In this document: one piece after another, positions 33,691 through 44,283 of the stretch
Position numbering within the stretch: position 1 is the stretch's first letter
How the letters are laid out: each line of letters opens with the position of its first letter
From: Eulemur rufifrons
Taxonomy: Eukaryota > Chordata > Mammalia > Primates > Lemuridae
Assembly: GCF_041146395.1 (NCBI RefSeq)
Contig: NC_091012.1
Location: forward strand, 12,390,193 to 12,454,192
Direction: 5' to 3'
DNA length: 64,000 nucleotides
The notes under the pieces: generated by a model
Told to the model about the DNA's origin: nothing
The model's input: the letters and a program-made list of their open reading frames with translations, nothing else
Databases searched by the model: none
Position numbers and translations under genes: made by a program

Positions 33691-36039
33691 CAAATGATGG
33701 CAGAAAAAAACAAATACCCACAACACACAATGAAATGGAAGTTTTCCACTACAAAAAAATCACCAATATTTTCTCCTATTTCTTCAGTGTCTGTTCCTTC
33801 TAACACACCACAAAATAAAAAACTGAATAGAGAACAAACATGAAATTCAAGAAGTCAACTTTACTTACCACAAGTATATATGCAATTTATATGCTAGCAA
33901 ATATGTCTATGTGTTTGTGCTAGTACAAATCACATAAGAAAGTCACATAAAGGAAAAAATATTTCAATTCTTCATGGTATTCTATAAAAGAAGGTGAAAC
34001 TTGTTGGAATTCCAGGTACTCTGTCATCTGCATAAATTTGAAAATTTTGATCAGATCCAGTTGGTTTTCTTATATTGCATCTCATATCAGTCTTCGATGG
34101 GTGGTCTGCAGCTAGCATCGCCCAACTATGAAGTATTTTCCTTCCGTACGTGGCAGCCCAATTCGCCATTAGCGGAGTCAGGGTTTTAGAATGCTTTCCT
34201 TCTGCAGCCTTGGCCCTTCCTGCACCTTGTGGGCTCTGGTCCTGCCCCACAGAACACAGAACATACCACTCCTCCCTGTCCCCCACGGTCTCCTTCCAGT
34301 GCCTCAGACAGGTCCAGTGTCTTCCATTGAATGTTCGTCTTCAGGTCAAATCAAGGCCAGGGTGGAGTACAGGAACTAGAACAGTCCAGGTGCAGCCTGG
34401 CTGGGCCTCGACTTACTTGTTAACAGAGGAGGAGTACTGCCTGCCTGCCTCACCCGCCAGGATGGAACGGGATGATGGCCATGAAAATATGTTGTCCTTG
34501 TTAAAAGAGAATTAATTGTCTGAACTATCCCAAGGTCTTTCGCTTTTCCTAACAGCACTCATAACTTAACTCATTATGCTGGAAGTGGGCCAGCCAGTCC
34601 AGAATTCAGTGAGATTATTCTCTCTCCCAACCTGGACATTGCACTTAGAACACCATCTATCTGGAGTTTTCCTTAAAAATGGCAGGGACACTATAAAGTT
34701 GAAATCACCTCTTTACACAGCAGGTAGAATGTGTTACTGTAAGAGATGAACCTGCTGAAACCATCAAGCAATTCACACACCATGGCCAAATGCTTAGTAT
34801 AAAACAAACACTGCCGTAGGAAGATGAAATTGGTAGAATACACAGTACTGCTCTCGTGAATTTTTGAAAGAGTTGAGAGATCAGACAAAGCACATACGAC
34901 AACCTGAGAGCAATAGAAGGTGGCACCTAAAGAGGATAAATCATCCAAGGAAAGGTAGAAAGTCCAGCAGGGCCTCAGAGATGGGAGAACATCAGGAAAA
35001 GCTACCTGCAGAGGAGGAGGCCAGCCCAGGCCTGGAAGGTCAGAATTGAGCTGGAGAGAAGGGGCCGAGCTGTGGGAAATGAGAGTGGCAGATGGAGGGA
35101 CCGTGAATGGGAACAAGCAATCCAAGGAGAGTTCATATAATCTTCATATCAGCAACAATTATAGGAAGTTGAACTTCTTTGGCAGACAGACTAACATTTA
35201 GGGAGGAAATCTGCCTTTTCCCCAAACATCTCTTGAAGATGCTCTCAGCGACTGACCATGTATTGCTCCTGTGGTCATTCATTTACCCAATGCAATTCCT
35301 CCCCCTCCCGAGTGACAGATGCTGGGATGTGAGTGTAAATATGGTGTGGTGCCTCCCAGGAGGGGCTTGTGAACTCTGAGTTAATCACCACCTGCTCCGG
35401 GCTTCATGAGGCTGTGTCTGGAGAGATTTGAGAACACTGATAAGGAGCAGTTCACTGTGCCAGGTGAGGGCCCTGAGTAGGATTCTCATAGCAGGTGGCA
35501 TTGATGCAGATGAGAAGAGTGTTACCCAGATAGATGACAAGGAAGGGCATTCTGGACAAAGCTGCCTGAGATGTCCACGGAGATGCCAGGAGCACAACAA
35601 ACGTGGACAGTGGTCAAACTGAATCGTGGCCCTGGACCGGGTCCACAATCAGAGAGTTCATCAGCATCACCTGAGGTACTTTCCCCAAGGGCACCTGGCA
35701 GGTCCCCTCCTCTGCGTGCTGTAGGTGGGCGGGTCCCAGGTGTCTGGATTTGAAAAGTCTCCCTTTGTGATTTTGATGTGAGCCCTGGCTAAAAAGTGAG
35801 AGATGGGAGGAGGGTCGTGTGTTGGGGGAGGACTGAGTAGAATCAGGTGGAGGTGACAGTGTGTGACTGGAGGCCTCCCACCAGCAGCTGCAGGACGGAC
35901 AGGGACAATGATCCTCCAGCTCCAGCTGAGCCTTCTGATGACAGAAGCCCTGGCCGACATCTGAATTGCAACCTAGTGAGACACTAAGAGCCAGAAATAC
36001 CTGTGTCAATCCTGCCTTTTTACTTTGTGATGTTTTGAC
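33691..36039. other. Intergenic sequence, no recognised gene
   Basis: Mixed composition with only short frames. A fragment around 35640-35765 ('gttcatcagcatcacctgag') resembles a hAT-type MER repeat, but the match is too weak to list by itself. Confidence 0.45.
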
Positions 36040-36690
36040 CTGTGGATCCCTGGTGACCCAGGAGGGACTGCCCCTTCCAGGGCTAGCTAATTCCTAGACA
36101 GCATACAACTCACCTTCCGGCATGTTGCATGAGCAAACCAACCAGAGCCACACCTCAACCGCCTCCTTCAGGGCTCTGGCGCCCTGGGCCACTATCCACC
36201 TGCCTTAACAGCCCCTTCCCCCAGAGCTCATTGAAATTACTCACACCAGCCAACCTGAAGTCTGCCTAGATGCCTCACCTTGCCTTTCCCGCAGAAACCA
36301 CAAGAAAGGCAGGATTGTTGTTCTGTGCTGCTAAGCTCAGTGCTGCAGGCAGGGGGCGAGCCCTCCAGCCTTACTGTTTCTCCTGTGGGGACAAACAGCT
36401 GACTCAGCCCTGCCCACAGGGGGAGAACCGCCCCCCCAAACACGCCATGAAGCCTGTTTAGTCAACCCCACACCCTCTCTTCCTGAGCACAGGAAACCTA
36501 GTTATGTCCCTCCTGCCTTGTGCCCTCTGCCCCATCCGACCTGGGGTGTCCCCATGGGCCCCCCGAGATGTGGTGTGCCCCCTGCTCTTGGGAACTATGA
36601 GTAACAAAGTCTCTTTCAATGGCAGTTGTCTCCTGACCTGTTGGCTTCACCATACCTGGATAATAAAACTCACATTTTCAAAAACACCCA
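36040..36690 (+). mobile_element. Probable retroviral LTR, family not identified
   Basis: A 650-bp GC-rich segment with an LTR-like layout: 'accaaccagagccacacctc' early, a pyrimidine-rich middle, then 'tgagtaacaaagtctctttc' and a terminal 'ataataaaactcac' with a polyadenylation-like signal. Part of it (36325-36515) recurs in inverted orientation at 37368-37565, supporting that it is a dispersed element. The style is that of a class I ERV LTR, but no name can be given. Confidence 0.4.
36325..36515. repeat. Inverted repeat arm A
   Basis: The reverse complement of this arm matches 37368-37565 at roughly 85 percent by eye, including 'ctgagtcagctgtttgtccc' and 'gggctcgccccctgcctgca' in both. The arms are separated by about 850 bp. 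Confidence 0.85.
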
Positions 36691-37367
36691 GCTAAGCTGC
36701 TGTCAAATCCCTGACCCACAGAATCTGTGAGATGGTATCTGTTTGCTGTCTGAAGCCAGGAAGCTTTGTGGTAGTCTATCAAACATCAGTAGATAACTAA
36801 CACAACCAATGAAGGCCTGAAGACTTGGAAATTAGGGAGACACGATAGTTTTTAGGAAGGAGAGCAATGTGCTTGGTTTGTGTGGCCAAGGTGGTGGAAA
36901 GGAGGGAGGGAACATGAGCAGTGGGTGCCCAGAGAGCACAGCATGGGACCCTCCATCCTGCGGGCCGGTCACCCTGGCTGGTCGCATCTTCTTATTTTGT
37001 GAGTACGATCATCCCAGACCCTGTGGTCTTAGATTCTAACTTTGAAAAGAGAGGGCTTGGCTTATTTTATTTGCTTTTTCCTCAAAGCATTCTGTTTCAT
37101 CAGTGCCTTTCATGGCAATGCTTATTTTCCAGTGAGGGCGATCCTAAAAGAAGATCCAGCACCGACGAGTGTCCCTGTTTCATCTCAATTCCCCACCTGT
37201 TTGAACAGTCTGAAACACCTTGTGGCCTCTGTCCTTCCCAGTGGCTCTGGCCTCCTTTGGTTACATCGGAAGCCTCAACCAAAGGACTGGAGCTGCAGGC
37301 TGCGGGACAGGGCGCATTCAGTGTGTCTACACAATCAGAGGTTAGGAAACACCAGCTAGCAGGGACA

Positions 37368-37565
37368 GGAGAGATGGAACTGTGTTTCCTCTGCTCAGGA
37401 AGAGAAGGTGTGGGGTTGACTAAAGAGGTTTCTTGGCGTGTTTGGGGGGGACGCTTCTCTCCCTGTGTTCAGGGCTGAGTCAGCTGTTTGTCCCCACAGG
37501 GGAAAGAGTAAGGCCAGAGGGCTCGCCCCCTGCCTGCAGCACTGAGCTTAGCCACAGGGAACAGG
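37368..37565. repeat. Inverted repeat arm B
   Basis: The partner of 36325-36515. It carries 'tggggttgactaaagaggtt' and 'ttggcgtgtttggggggg', which match the reverse complement of arm A. Beyond 37565 the similarity stops. It is probably a truncated minus-strand copy of the same LTR family. Confidence 0.85.
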
Positions 37566-38864
37566 GCCCACCTGCAGAAGGCATCGCTGCTGGGCAGCAA
37601 GTCTGTACATATGTGTCATGCTCTTCTAAAGGTGTAACTGCCGCATCATTTTAATGATTCTGAAAATCTGTATTGCGGCAAATAAGAAAAACTCTGAACA
37701 AACTGTTTTTAACAAAGAAGTAGAATAAAGAACCATCGATCACTGGTGTAAGGACTCTTTGAGGAGGCAGGGAGAAGTGTGCATTTAGAATTAATCATAT
37801 TTAAAAATGACACAATGCCATTTGCTTGGAATTGGAGCAAGATAGAAATGTGTGAATTAGTTGTCCCAGAGCTTGACGGACTTGTCTCTCAGGCAGAGCC
37901 CAAGACCCAGGGCACTCAGGAGGCTGAGTGGGTTTCCTCGCCACTTCCCCAGGCGTATTTACGGAGCACGGTGGTGGAAACTTCCAAACTGCTCAATGCA
38001 ACATTGCAGGTTCAGGCAAAAGAACAAAATGAAGTTTCCCTGAAATTCACAGAACTGGCTCAATTCTAGAAGACTGGAGGAGAACCAGGGGACCCAGCAG
38101 GGTCCTGCTGTCCTCTTGGTGCATGAGTCAGCGACCACCTGGAGTCACAGGGAGGGGCTGATGTCCCAGTGACCAGGAGGGCATCTGTGAAGCCTGTGCT
38201 TGGGGTCTGGCTCCTGCCTCTTCACTTATCCGGGGCCAGTGCCACCTCCTGGCCCCTCACCCTGTCTGTCCTCCTTGTCTGAGTTCAGAGACAGCAGCAG
38301 CCCATGACCAAAGCCAGTGAACCATGTCAGCCGGGAGCCTTCCTGAAGTGTCCCCAGATGCTTCTCTTCCCCTGGGTGGCAGCATGCTCCATGGAAAGTG
38401 AGGAGCACGCCTGTCACCAAAGCAGTGCTCTTCCGAGGACACATCCCTTTCTGCCCTGCAGCTGATGTCCTAGGTGAACATTCCACACCTTTGTTAACTC
38501 AACACCATCCATGAACAAAAGCTGTTCCTATCAGCCTTCAGCCTTGCATTCTCTCCCTTGGGTGAACACTTCATAGAAAATCTTGTCTTTCTTCACCTTT
38601 CATTGTTACCTGAGCGTCTTTGATATAAACAGTCACTTCAGTGATGCACGTGTAACACACTTGTTGTGACTACTGTTTAGTGGAGAGAGGGGACCGATCC
38701 CCAGACCCTTTAACAGGAGCAGGAAGTCCATTGAGCAACAGGAGCATAATGTCTAAATGATTGAGGCTGTTTTCTCTATAAAGCTGGCCTTGCCCTTGGG
38801 ATGAATGAGAGCAGCTGACCAAGTGTCGAGAATTACCTGCCACATAACTAAAGGTTCCAGGACC
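37566..38864. other. No recognised feature
   Basis: About 1.3 kb of mixed sequence. Short frames at 37779-38069 and 38226-38486 have no recognisable domain. Confidence 0.45.
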
Positions 38865-39118
38865 TGAAGTTGGCTCTGGGGACAGTGCGGTGTTTGGACT
38901 CCTGGCTGCATCACCTTCTGGCTTTATAGCACCCAGCAAATGAGTTAACTCATCCAAGCCTTAGTTCAGTCATCTGTACAATGAAAATACTAGTGAGACC
39001 TTTCTTATAAACTGATACCCAACTCAACCCTGAGGTAATCCATGTACAACTTCTTACTATGGCACTTGGCACACAGAAGCATTTAACACGTGTTAGGTAC
39101 TTGCTACTGGTAATCACA
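38865..39118 (+). mobile_element. MIR SINE
   Basis: Contains 'gactcctggctgcatcacct', 'aactcatccaagccttagtt', 'cagtcatctgtacaatgaaa' and 'cacttggcacacagaagcat', in MIR order and plus orientation, nearly full length. Confidence 0.88.
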
Positions 39119-39139
39119 CTATTAACAGAAATAAAGGAA

Positions 39140-39345
39140 GCCAATGGAGCAGAGTGGTGAAAAACCCTGGTTTTAGAATGCACTCTTTCACTTTCTAGCT
39201 AGTTCCTTCAGGAAAGTCACATAATTTCTTCTTTCTTCTTTATTCATTGCATCTCTAAAATGGGACAACAATGACATTCCCTCACACGGTTGCCACGAGG
39301 TTCTAATAAATGCAAAGATGTGGAGCTGCCACTCCAATGTCAGCC
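39140..39345 (+). mobile_element. MIR SINE, second copy in tandem
   Basis: Contains 'agcagagtggtg' at the 5' part, 'gaaagtcacataatttcttc', 'ctctaaaatgggacaacaat' and 'tgccacgaggttctaataaa'. It starts only about 20 bp after the preceding MIR. Confidence 0.85.
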
Positions 39346-40844
39346 TAACGCGTAAGCTCACTTCCTCCCGTCTGCCTTCCATGCAAACCATGCTATGAGG
39401 TTTCATGATTCTTGAGTGGCCTCATAATCTTTATTTCCAGACTAAATAGTTTGATCTCATCATCTAATTTCTCCTTAGAAAACCTCAGGCGTTTCTTTAG
39501 TTTTTCTGTGGAGCTGTCTACAGTTGTGCCAATTGGGAGGTGTCAGGGTAAGGCATATTTAATCTCCCCAGATAGGTTAATATTAATTAATACTAATTAA
39601 TAATATTAATATTATCAGGGTAGTTAGGAGTCAATCATTAATCCTGATTGCAATGCTTATGGTAATCACTGGCTGAAGTTACTATTTGATCTATAAAAGA
39701 GAAAGAAATGTTAAAATGTGGTGTGATGAAGAAATGCAAGAAATTGAGAGAGCGAGAGAGGGGTGAATGCAAATCAGTGATCAGCTCTTGCTTATGAAGC
39801 TTGGCTGGGGAAGTGCCCTGACACGGTCTCCTGGCAGGGTGAGGTCCGCCTGCTAGTGCTGGGAGCCTGGCTGCCCGCAGATCAACGCAGTCTGCAAGGG
39901 GGGACCACCCTGTTGAGACACAGAGACCACCTCCCAATCTCAGATGTGTCCACAAGGACGGCTGCCTCTGCACAGGAGCACTGAAGAGAGACTGCGAGGA
40001 GCATCCCCTAAAAACCACAGCTAACACCGCTTCTCAGCTCTGGCTGGGGAGCGATGAGCGGCGTGAGCAAGGCTGTGCCTGTTCCTCTGCGTGCGCGGCT
40101 GAGTGAGAGGAAACAGGGCGGGAACTCGGCAATGCGCAGACATGAAGGAAGGTGTCACTTCAGCACACCTCGTCTGTGAGGGCTTTGCTTTAGAAACCAT
40201 TCTTTCTTAAGTTCTGATATCACAAAAGGTGTATTTACTCATTGTTCCTCTCTTGATATATCCAACACATTTTCATATGCATAAGGGCCTGCCTGGTGCA
40301 CAGCACAAAGCCAGGTGCCGGGAAAGCGGTGGGCGAGGCAGACGCGGAAGTCGTCCCTCCTCGCCCCAACCACCCCTCACCCCATGTGTAGTGGTTAGAC
40401 AGATCCTCACAGGGGTGGTGAGGGGGGGCGGTGTATGTTTCATTTGGGAACGAAGTGGATGGTCCCTTTCGATGAGAGAGTAAGCCCTTCAGGACATCCT
40501 AAGGGCAAGCTTGACAGGAAGACTCTGAAACAGCAGGTGGCTGAGCAGCTCTGCACAGAAGGGACCAGGGATCAGGAGGCGTTGCCACAGAGTGGGCAGC
40601 TCACTGCCAAGGAGGGACACTGAAGGTGATCCCCAAAGGCCATCGAACCACAAGGAATACCAGCACTCAGCTTCAGGGCTTTGTGTTGCTGTGACGTGAC
40701 CTTCTTCCCTATCTCCTTAAACCTTCAGTTCACTCCAATGCCTTGGAGGAGAGATTCTTTGAGTTGATCAGATTTGGGATTACAGTTGAGGCTGGTGACC
40801 TTGAGTTTTTTGTGACCCTGTCTGTTCTGAGCAATGAATATTGA
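39346..40844. other. No recognised feature
   Basis: Contains an AT-rich stretch at 39575-39620 made of TTAATA-type repeats. A GC-rich, CpG-containing patch lies at 39830-40130 without identifiable exons. Confidence 0.45.
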
Positions 40845-41205
40845 AGGTGAATATTTGAGTTTCCCTTCAAATGTATATCTTGCAATCTTAACTCCCAAGG
40901 GGATGGTATTAGTAGGTGGGACCTTTGGGAGGTGACTGGGTCATGAGAGTGGAGCCTCAGGAATGGAGTTAGTGACCTTGCAGAAAGGACCCCAGAGAGC
41001 TCTGCCCTCTTTCCACCATGTGAGGATACAAGGAGACGTAGGCCTTCTACCTCCTGGAAGAGGGACCTCACCCAAACCCCACCAAGGTGGCATTCTGATC
41101 TCAGAATTCCAGCCTCCGGAACAGTGAGAAATTAATTTCTGTTAATTACAAGCCACCCAATCTGTGACAATTTGTTAGAGCAGCCCAAGCTGATTAAGAC
41201 ACCGT
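40845..41205 (+). mobile_element. MLT1-type MaLR LTR
   Basis: Contains 'gtaggtgggacctttgggag', 'gtgactgggtcatgagagtg', 'gaggatacaaggagacg', 'ccagcctccggaacagtgag' and 'ttgttagagcagcccaagct', which are MLT1 phrases in order and in plus orientation. Confidence 0.85.
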
Positions 41206-42234
41206 GGCATATCTTATGGAAATAAGCAGAAGTCAGAGAATTGAGCCTGTTGGGGTCTTGGGAGGCATGTAGGAGAGACCCACATAAAATGACACAGGGG
41301 GTTAAGACACTGCCATGGGGCAGGGACGTGGTGGGTCATGGACTCCAAGGAGAGGAGTGGCTCTAGATGTGTACCTTGGGGGGAAGACAGTACAGCAGCC
41401 CACAGATGGGACATTTGGAGAACATTGAGGAACTAGGTATAATAAAAGTTAATACCTGAAAGAATGGGAAATTATGGTGGGAAATGGGAGTTTTAATTTG
41501 TGATATCAGAAGTTCAACATTCCTGGGTGACCATAGGGCCTAAGTATGGCCATGAAGTAAGGCTAAAAGGGGCAGAGGTGGAGGTGATGAGAAATGAGGA
41601 GTCCATGTGACTGAGAGGTGTGGGATGGTGAGTTTGTGACAGCACGAGGTCATCCCAGAGCCCAGCAGTATCTGAGTCGGAGACCATGTCTGGTTCCACA
41701 CAGTGAAGGTCTCTGGCCACCGCTTCCATGATGAGGAAGGATTGGCGGTAGACAGGAACTGACGGTGGGAGCAGAAGGGCGTGACTTCAAGGGCACACGG
41801 ACTTTCCCCCAGAGACTGGAAGAGTTATATTCCCAGAGCTACAGGAGGGAAGTATGAAGACACTGTCTGCACATCCAGTCTGAGACCCCGCAGTGTGAGG
41901 GGTCTTGCTGGGGCGCCACAGCAGCTGGTCTTTCAGGGAGACAAGGAGGTACAGCGAACCTGGCTGGGATGACAGGAGAGACTGTGTTCATGGACTAGGA
42001 GTGCCCAAGGGAGCCATGGGAATGTTTGGGAGATGCCAGAGGGAGCACTTTCTAGAACAGTTTTGAACCAGATACACAGAAGACTGTGACTTGCATTTGG
42101 TGCAATTTTTGAAGAATGAAGCGTCCAGCCACGGGGGGAGGCGGGTAGCAGGTGCTGCCTGCAGAGGCTGGAGCGGGCCGGCAATGGAGTCTCGGGTCTT
42201 CAGCACTGCGGGGAACTTGGTGGTCATTTGATTC
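41206..42234. other. No recognised feature
   Basis: About 1 kb of intergenic sequence with short frames and no repeat family that I can name. Confidence 0.45.
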
Positions 42235-43120
42235 AATTAATCCCAAACTTTTAAGTCCATTTATTGAAGTGTGTTGACCTACACTAAAACTCACTCTTTT
42301 CAATTGTAAAGATGGATGAGTTTGACAAGTGTGTATAATTGTGTAACCACCACCACAATGGAGAGAGGGAACTTTCCTACCATCCCCACAGTGTCCCTCA
42401 TACACTGTGTCATCAGTGGCCCCCAGCCCTTTGCACATGGTGGCCACCAATCAGCTTCCTTTTGCCTTGAGTTTGTCTTTCCTGGAGTTGCACATAAACG
42501 GAACCACGCAGTGTGTTGTCTTTCATGCAGGCTGCTTTTGCTTAGCCTACTGCATTTGAGAGGTAGCATGTGGTCTTTTCCTTTACCTTTTTCATCGCTG
42601 AGTAGCATTCCACAGTGGGAAAACACGTATACATGCACATGCCACAGCTTGTCTATGAGTTCATCTGTTGATGGACATTTCTATTGTTTGCTGTTTTAAC
42701 CTGTTATGAATAAATCTGGTATGAACATACACATATGAGCCTTTGGATAGAAATAGGCTTTCATTTCTCCTGGGCAAATATCTAGGAGAGGGACTGCTGG
42801 GTCAAATAGTAAATGCAGTTTTCACCTTCAATAAAGTGTCAGAATACTTTCTAGAGTGGTTGTACCATTTTGCACACCCACCAGCAGCATATGAGAATTC
42901 CAGTTACCCCACATCCTCATTGGCACCGTGTGGTGAGTCTTTTAAATTTTATACATTCCAACAAATGTGTAGTGTCATTTCATGCAGTTTAATATGCATT
43001 TCTTCAATGACTAAATATATTGAGCATATTTTCATATATTTATTTGCCATCTTATTTGGTGCCTTCTTAGGGGTGAAGTGAATTTTCAAATCTATTGCCC
43101 GTTAAAAAAAATGGCATCTC
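42235..43120 (-). mobile_element. Old L1 (L1ME-like) 3' end, left part
   Basis: Reversed L1 3' region with 'gtgtgtataattgtgtaacc', 'tgagtagcattccacagtgg', 'tgatggacatttctattgtt' and 'ggactgctgggtcaaatagt'. The element is split by the Alu at 43121-43453 and resumes after it at 43454-43770. Confidence 0.85.
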
Positions 43121-43453
43121 GGTCGGGCGAGGTGGCTCATGCCTGTAATCCTAGCACTCTGGGTGGCGGAGATGGGTGGATCGCTCGAGGTCAGGAGTTT
43201 GAGACCGGCCTAAGCAAGAGTGAGGCCCCGTCTCTACTAAAAATAGAAAGAAATTATCAGGCCAACTAAAAATATGTATAGAAAAAAATTAGTCGGGCAT
43301 GGTGGCACATGCCTGTAGTCCCAGCTACTCAGGCGGCTGAGACAAGAGGATCGCTTGAGCCCAGGAGTTTGAGGTTGCTGTGAGCTAGGCCAATCCCAGA
43401 GCACTCACTCTAGCCCAGGCAACAAAGCAAGACTGTCTCAAAAAAAAAAAAAA
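43121..43453 (+). mobile_element. Full-length strepsirrhine-type Alu
   Basis: A dimeric Alu starting 'ggtcgggcgaggtggctcat' and ending in an A-run. The linker contains 'aaaaatagaaagaaattatc', then 'ggccaactaaaaatatgtat', and the right arm contains 'gaggttgctgtgagctaggc'. I associate these features with Alus of lemurs and their relatives rather than with human Alu subfamilies. Flanks show a target duplication of about 17 bp around 'atggcatctc' (43104-43120) and 'atggcgtctc' after the tail (about 43447-43463), with one mismatch. It interrupts an older minus-strand L1. Confidence 0.93.
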
Positions 43454-43770
43454 ATGGCGTCTCCTTCTCCTTCTCCCCTCCTCTTCTTCTTCCTCAACCT
43501 CCCTCTTCTTTTTCTTGCATTACAAGGGTCTTTCTATATTCTAGATATAAGTTTTTTCTTATCAAATATGTAATTTTGCAAATATTTTTTCCCAGTATAT
43601 AATTTATCTTTTCATTCCCTTAATACCATCTTCTGGAGAGTATAAGATTTTCATTTTGATAAAGGAAATATTTATTTTTTAAAAATTTTCCCTTGCTTTT
43701 TGTGTCCTGTCTAAGAAATCTTAGCCTAACTCAACATCACACAATTTGTTTTCCCTATGTTTTCGATTAT
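43454..43770 (-). mobile_element. Old L1 3' region, right part after the Alu
   Basis: Continuation of the L1 at 42235-43120: 'ggtctttctatattctagat', 'tatgtaattttgcaaatatt' and 'agtataagattttcattttg'. A CTT-rich stretch lies just after the Alu at 43460-43515. Confidence 0.75.
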
Positions 43771-43775
43771 ATCCT

Positions 43776-44283
43776 TACTGTATTGGTCAGGGTTCTCCAG
43801 AGAAACAGAGCCAACAGGAGAACTGTATTCATCTCTGTCTCTACCATGTCTCTACCTGTATCTGTGTTATAAGGAATGGCTCACGTGGCTGTGGAGGCTG
43901 AAACGTCCCCAGATCTGCAGTCAGCAAGCTGCAGTCCCTGCAGGGTCGATGTCATATTTCCAGTTTGAGTCCAAAGGCCAGGACCAGGAGACCTAACAGG
44001 ATCGTTCTAGTCCAAAGTCAGGAAGAAGTCAATGTCACGGTTCAAAGGCAGCCAGGCAGGAGGAATTTCCTCTTATCTGGGCAGTGGCAGCCTATTTGCT
44101 CTACATGGGCCTTCCACAGATTGGGTGAGGCTCCCGTCAGGGAGAGCAACCTGTTGTACTCAAGTGTATGGATTTGAATGTTAAACTCATCCACACCCAC
44201 CCTTATAGAAACACCCAGAATAACGTTTGACTACACATCTGGGCAACCCAATGCCCAGTCAAATTGACACCCAAAAATAACCA
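43776..44283 (-). mobile_element. MLT2-type ERVL LTR
   Basis: The plus strand starts 'ctgtattggtcagggttctc' and 'cagagaaacagagccaacag', has 'agatctgcagtcagcaagct' and 'ccacagattgggtgaggctc', and ends 'cccagtcaaattgacaccca'. This is the full reverse of an MLT2 LTR. It is a solo LTR. Confidence 0.85.

Noticed and set aside
36921..37478. A 185-codon plus frame
   Set aside because: It runs into the inverted LTR-like arm at 37368-37565, has no known domain, and its amino-acid composition is unremarkable.
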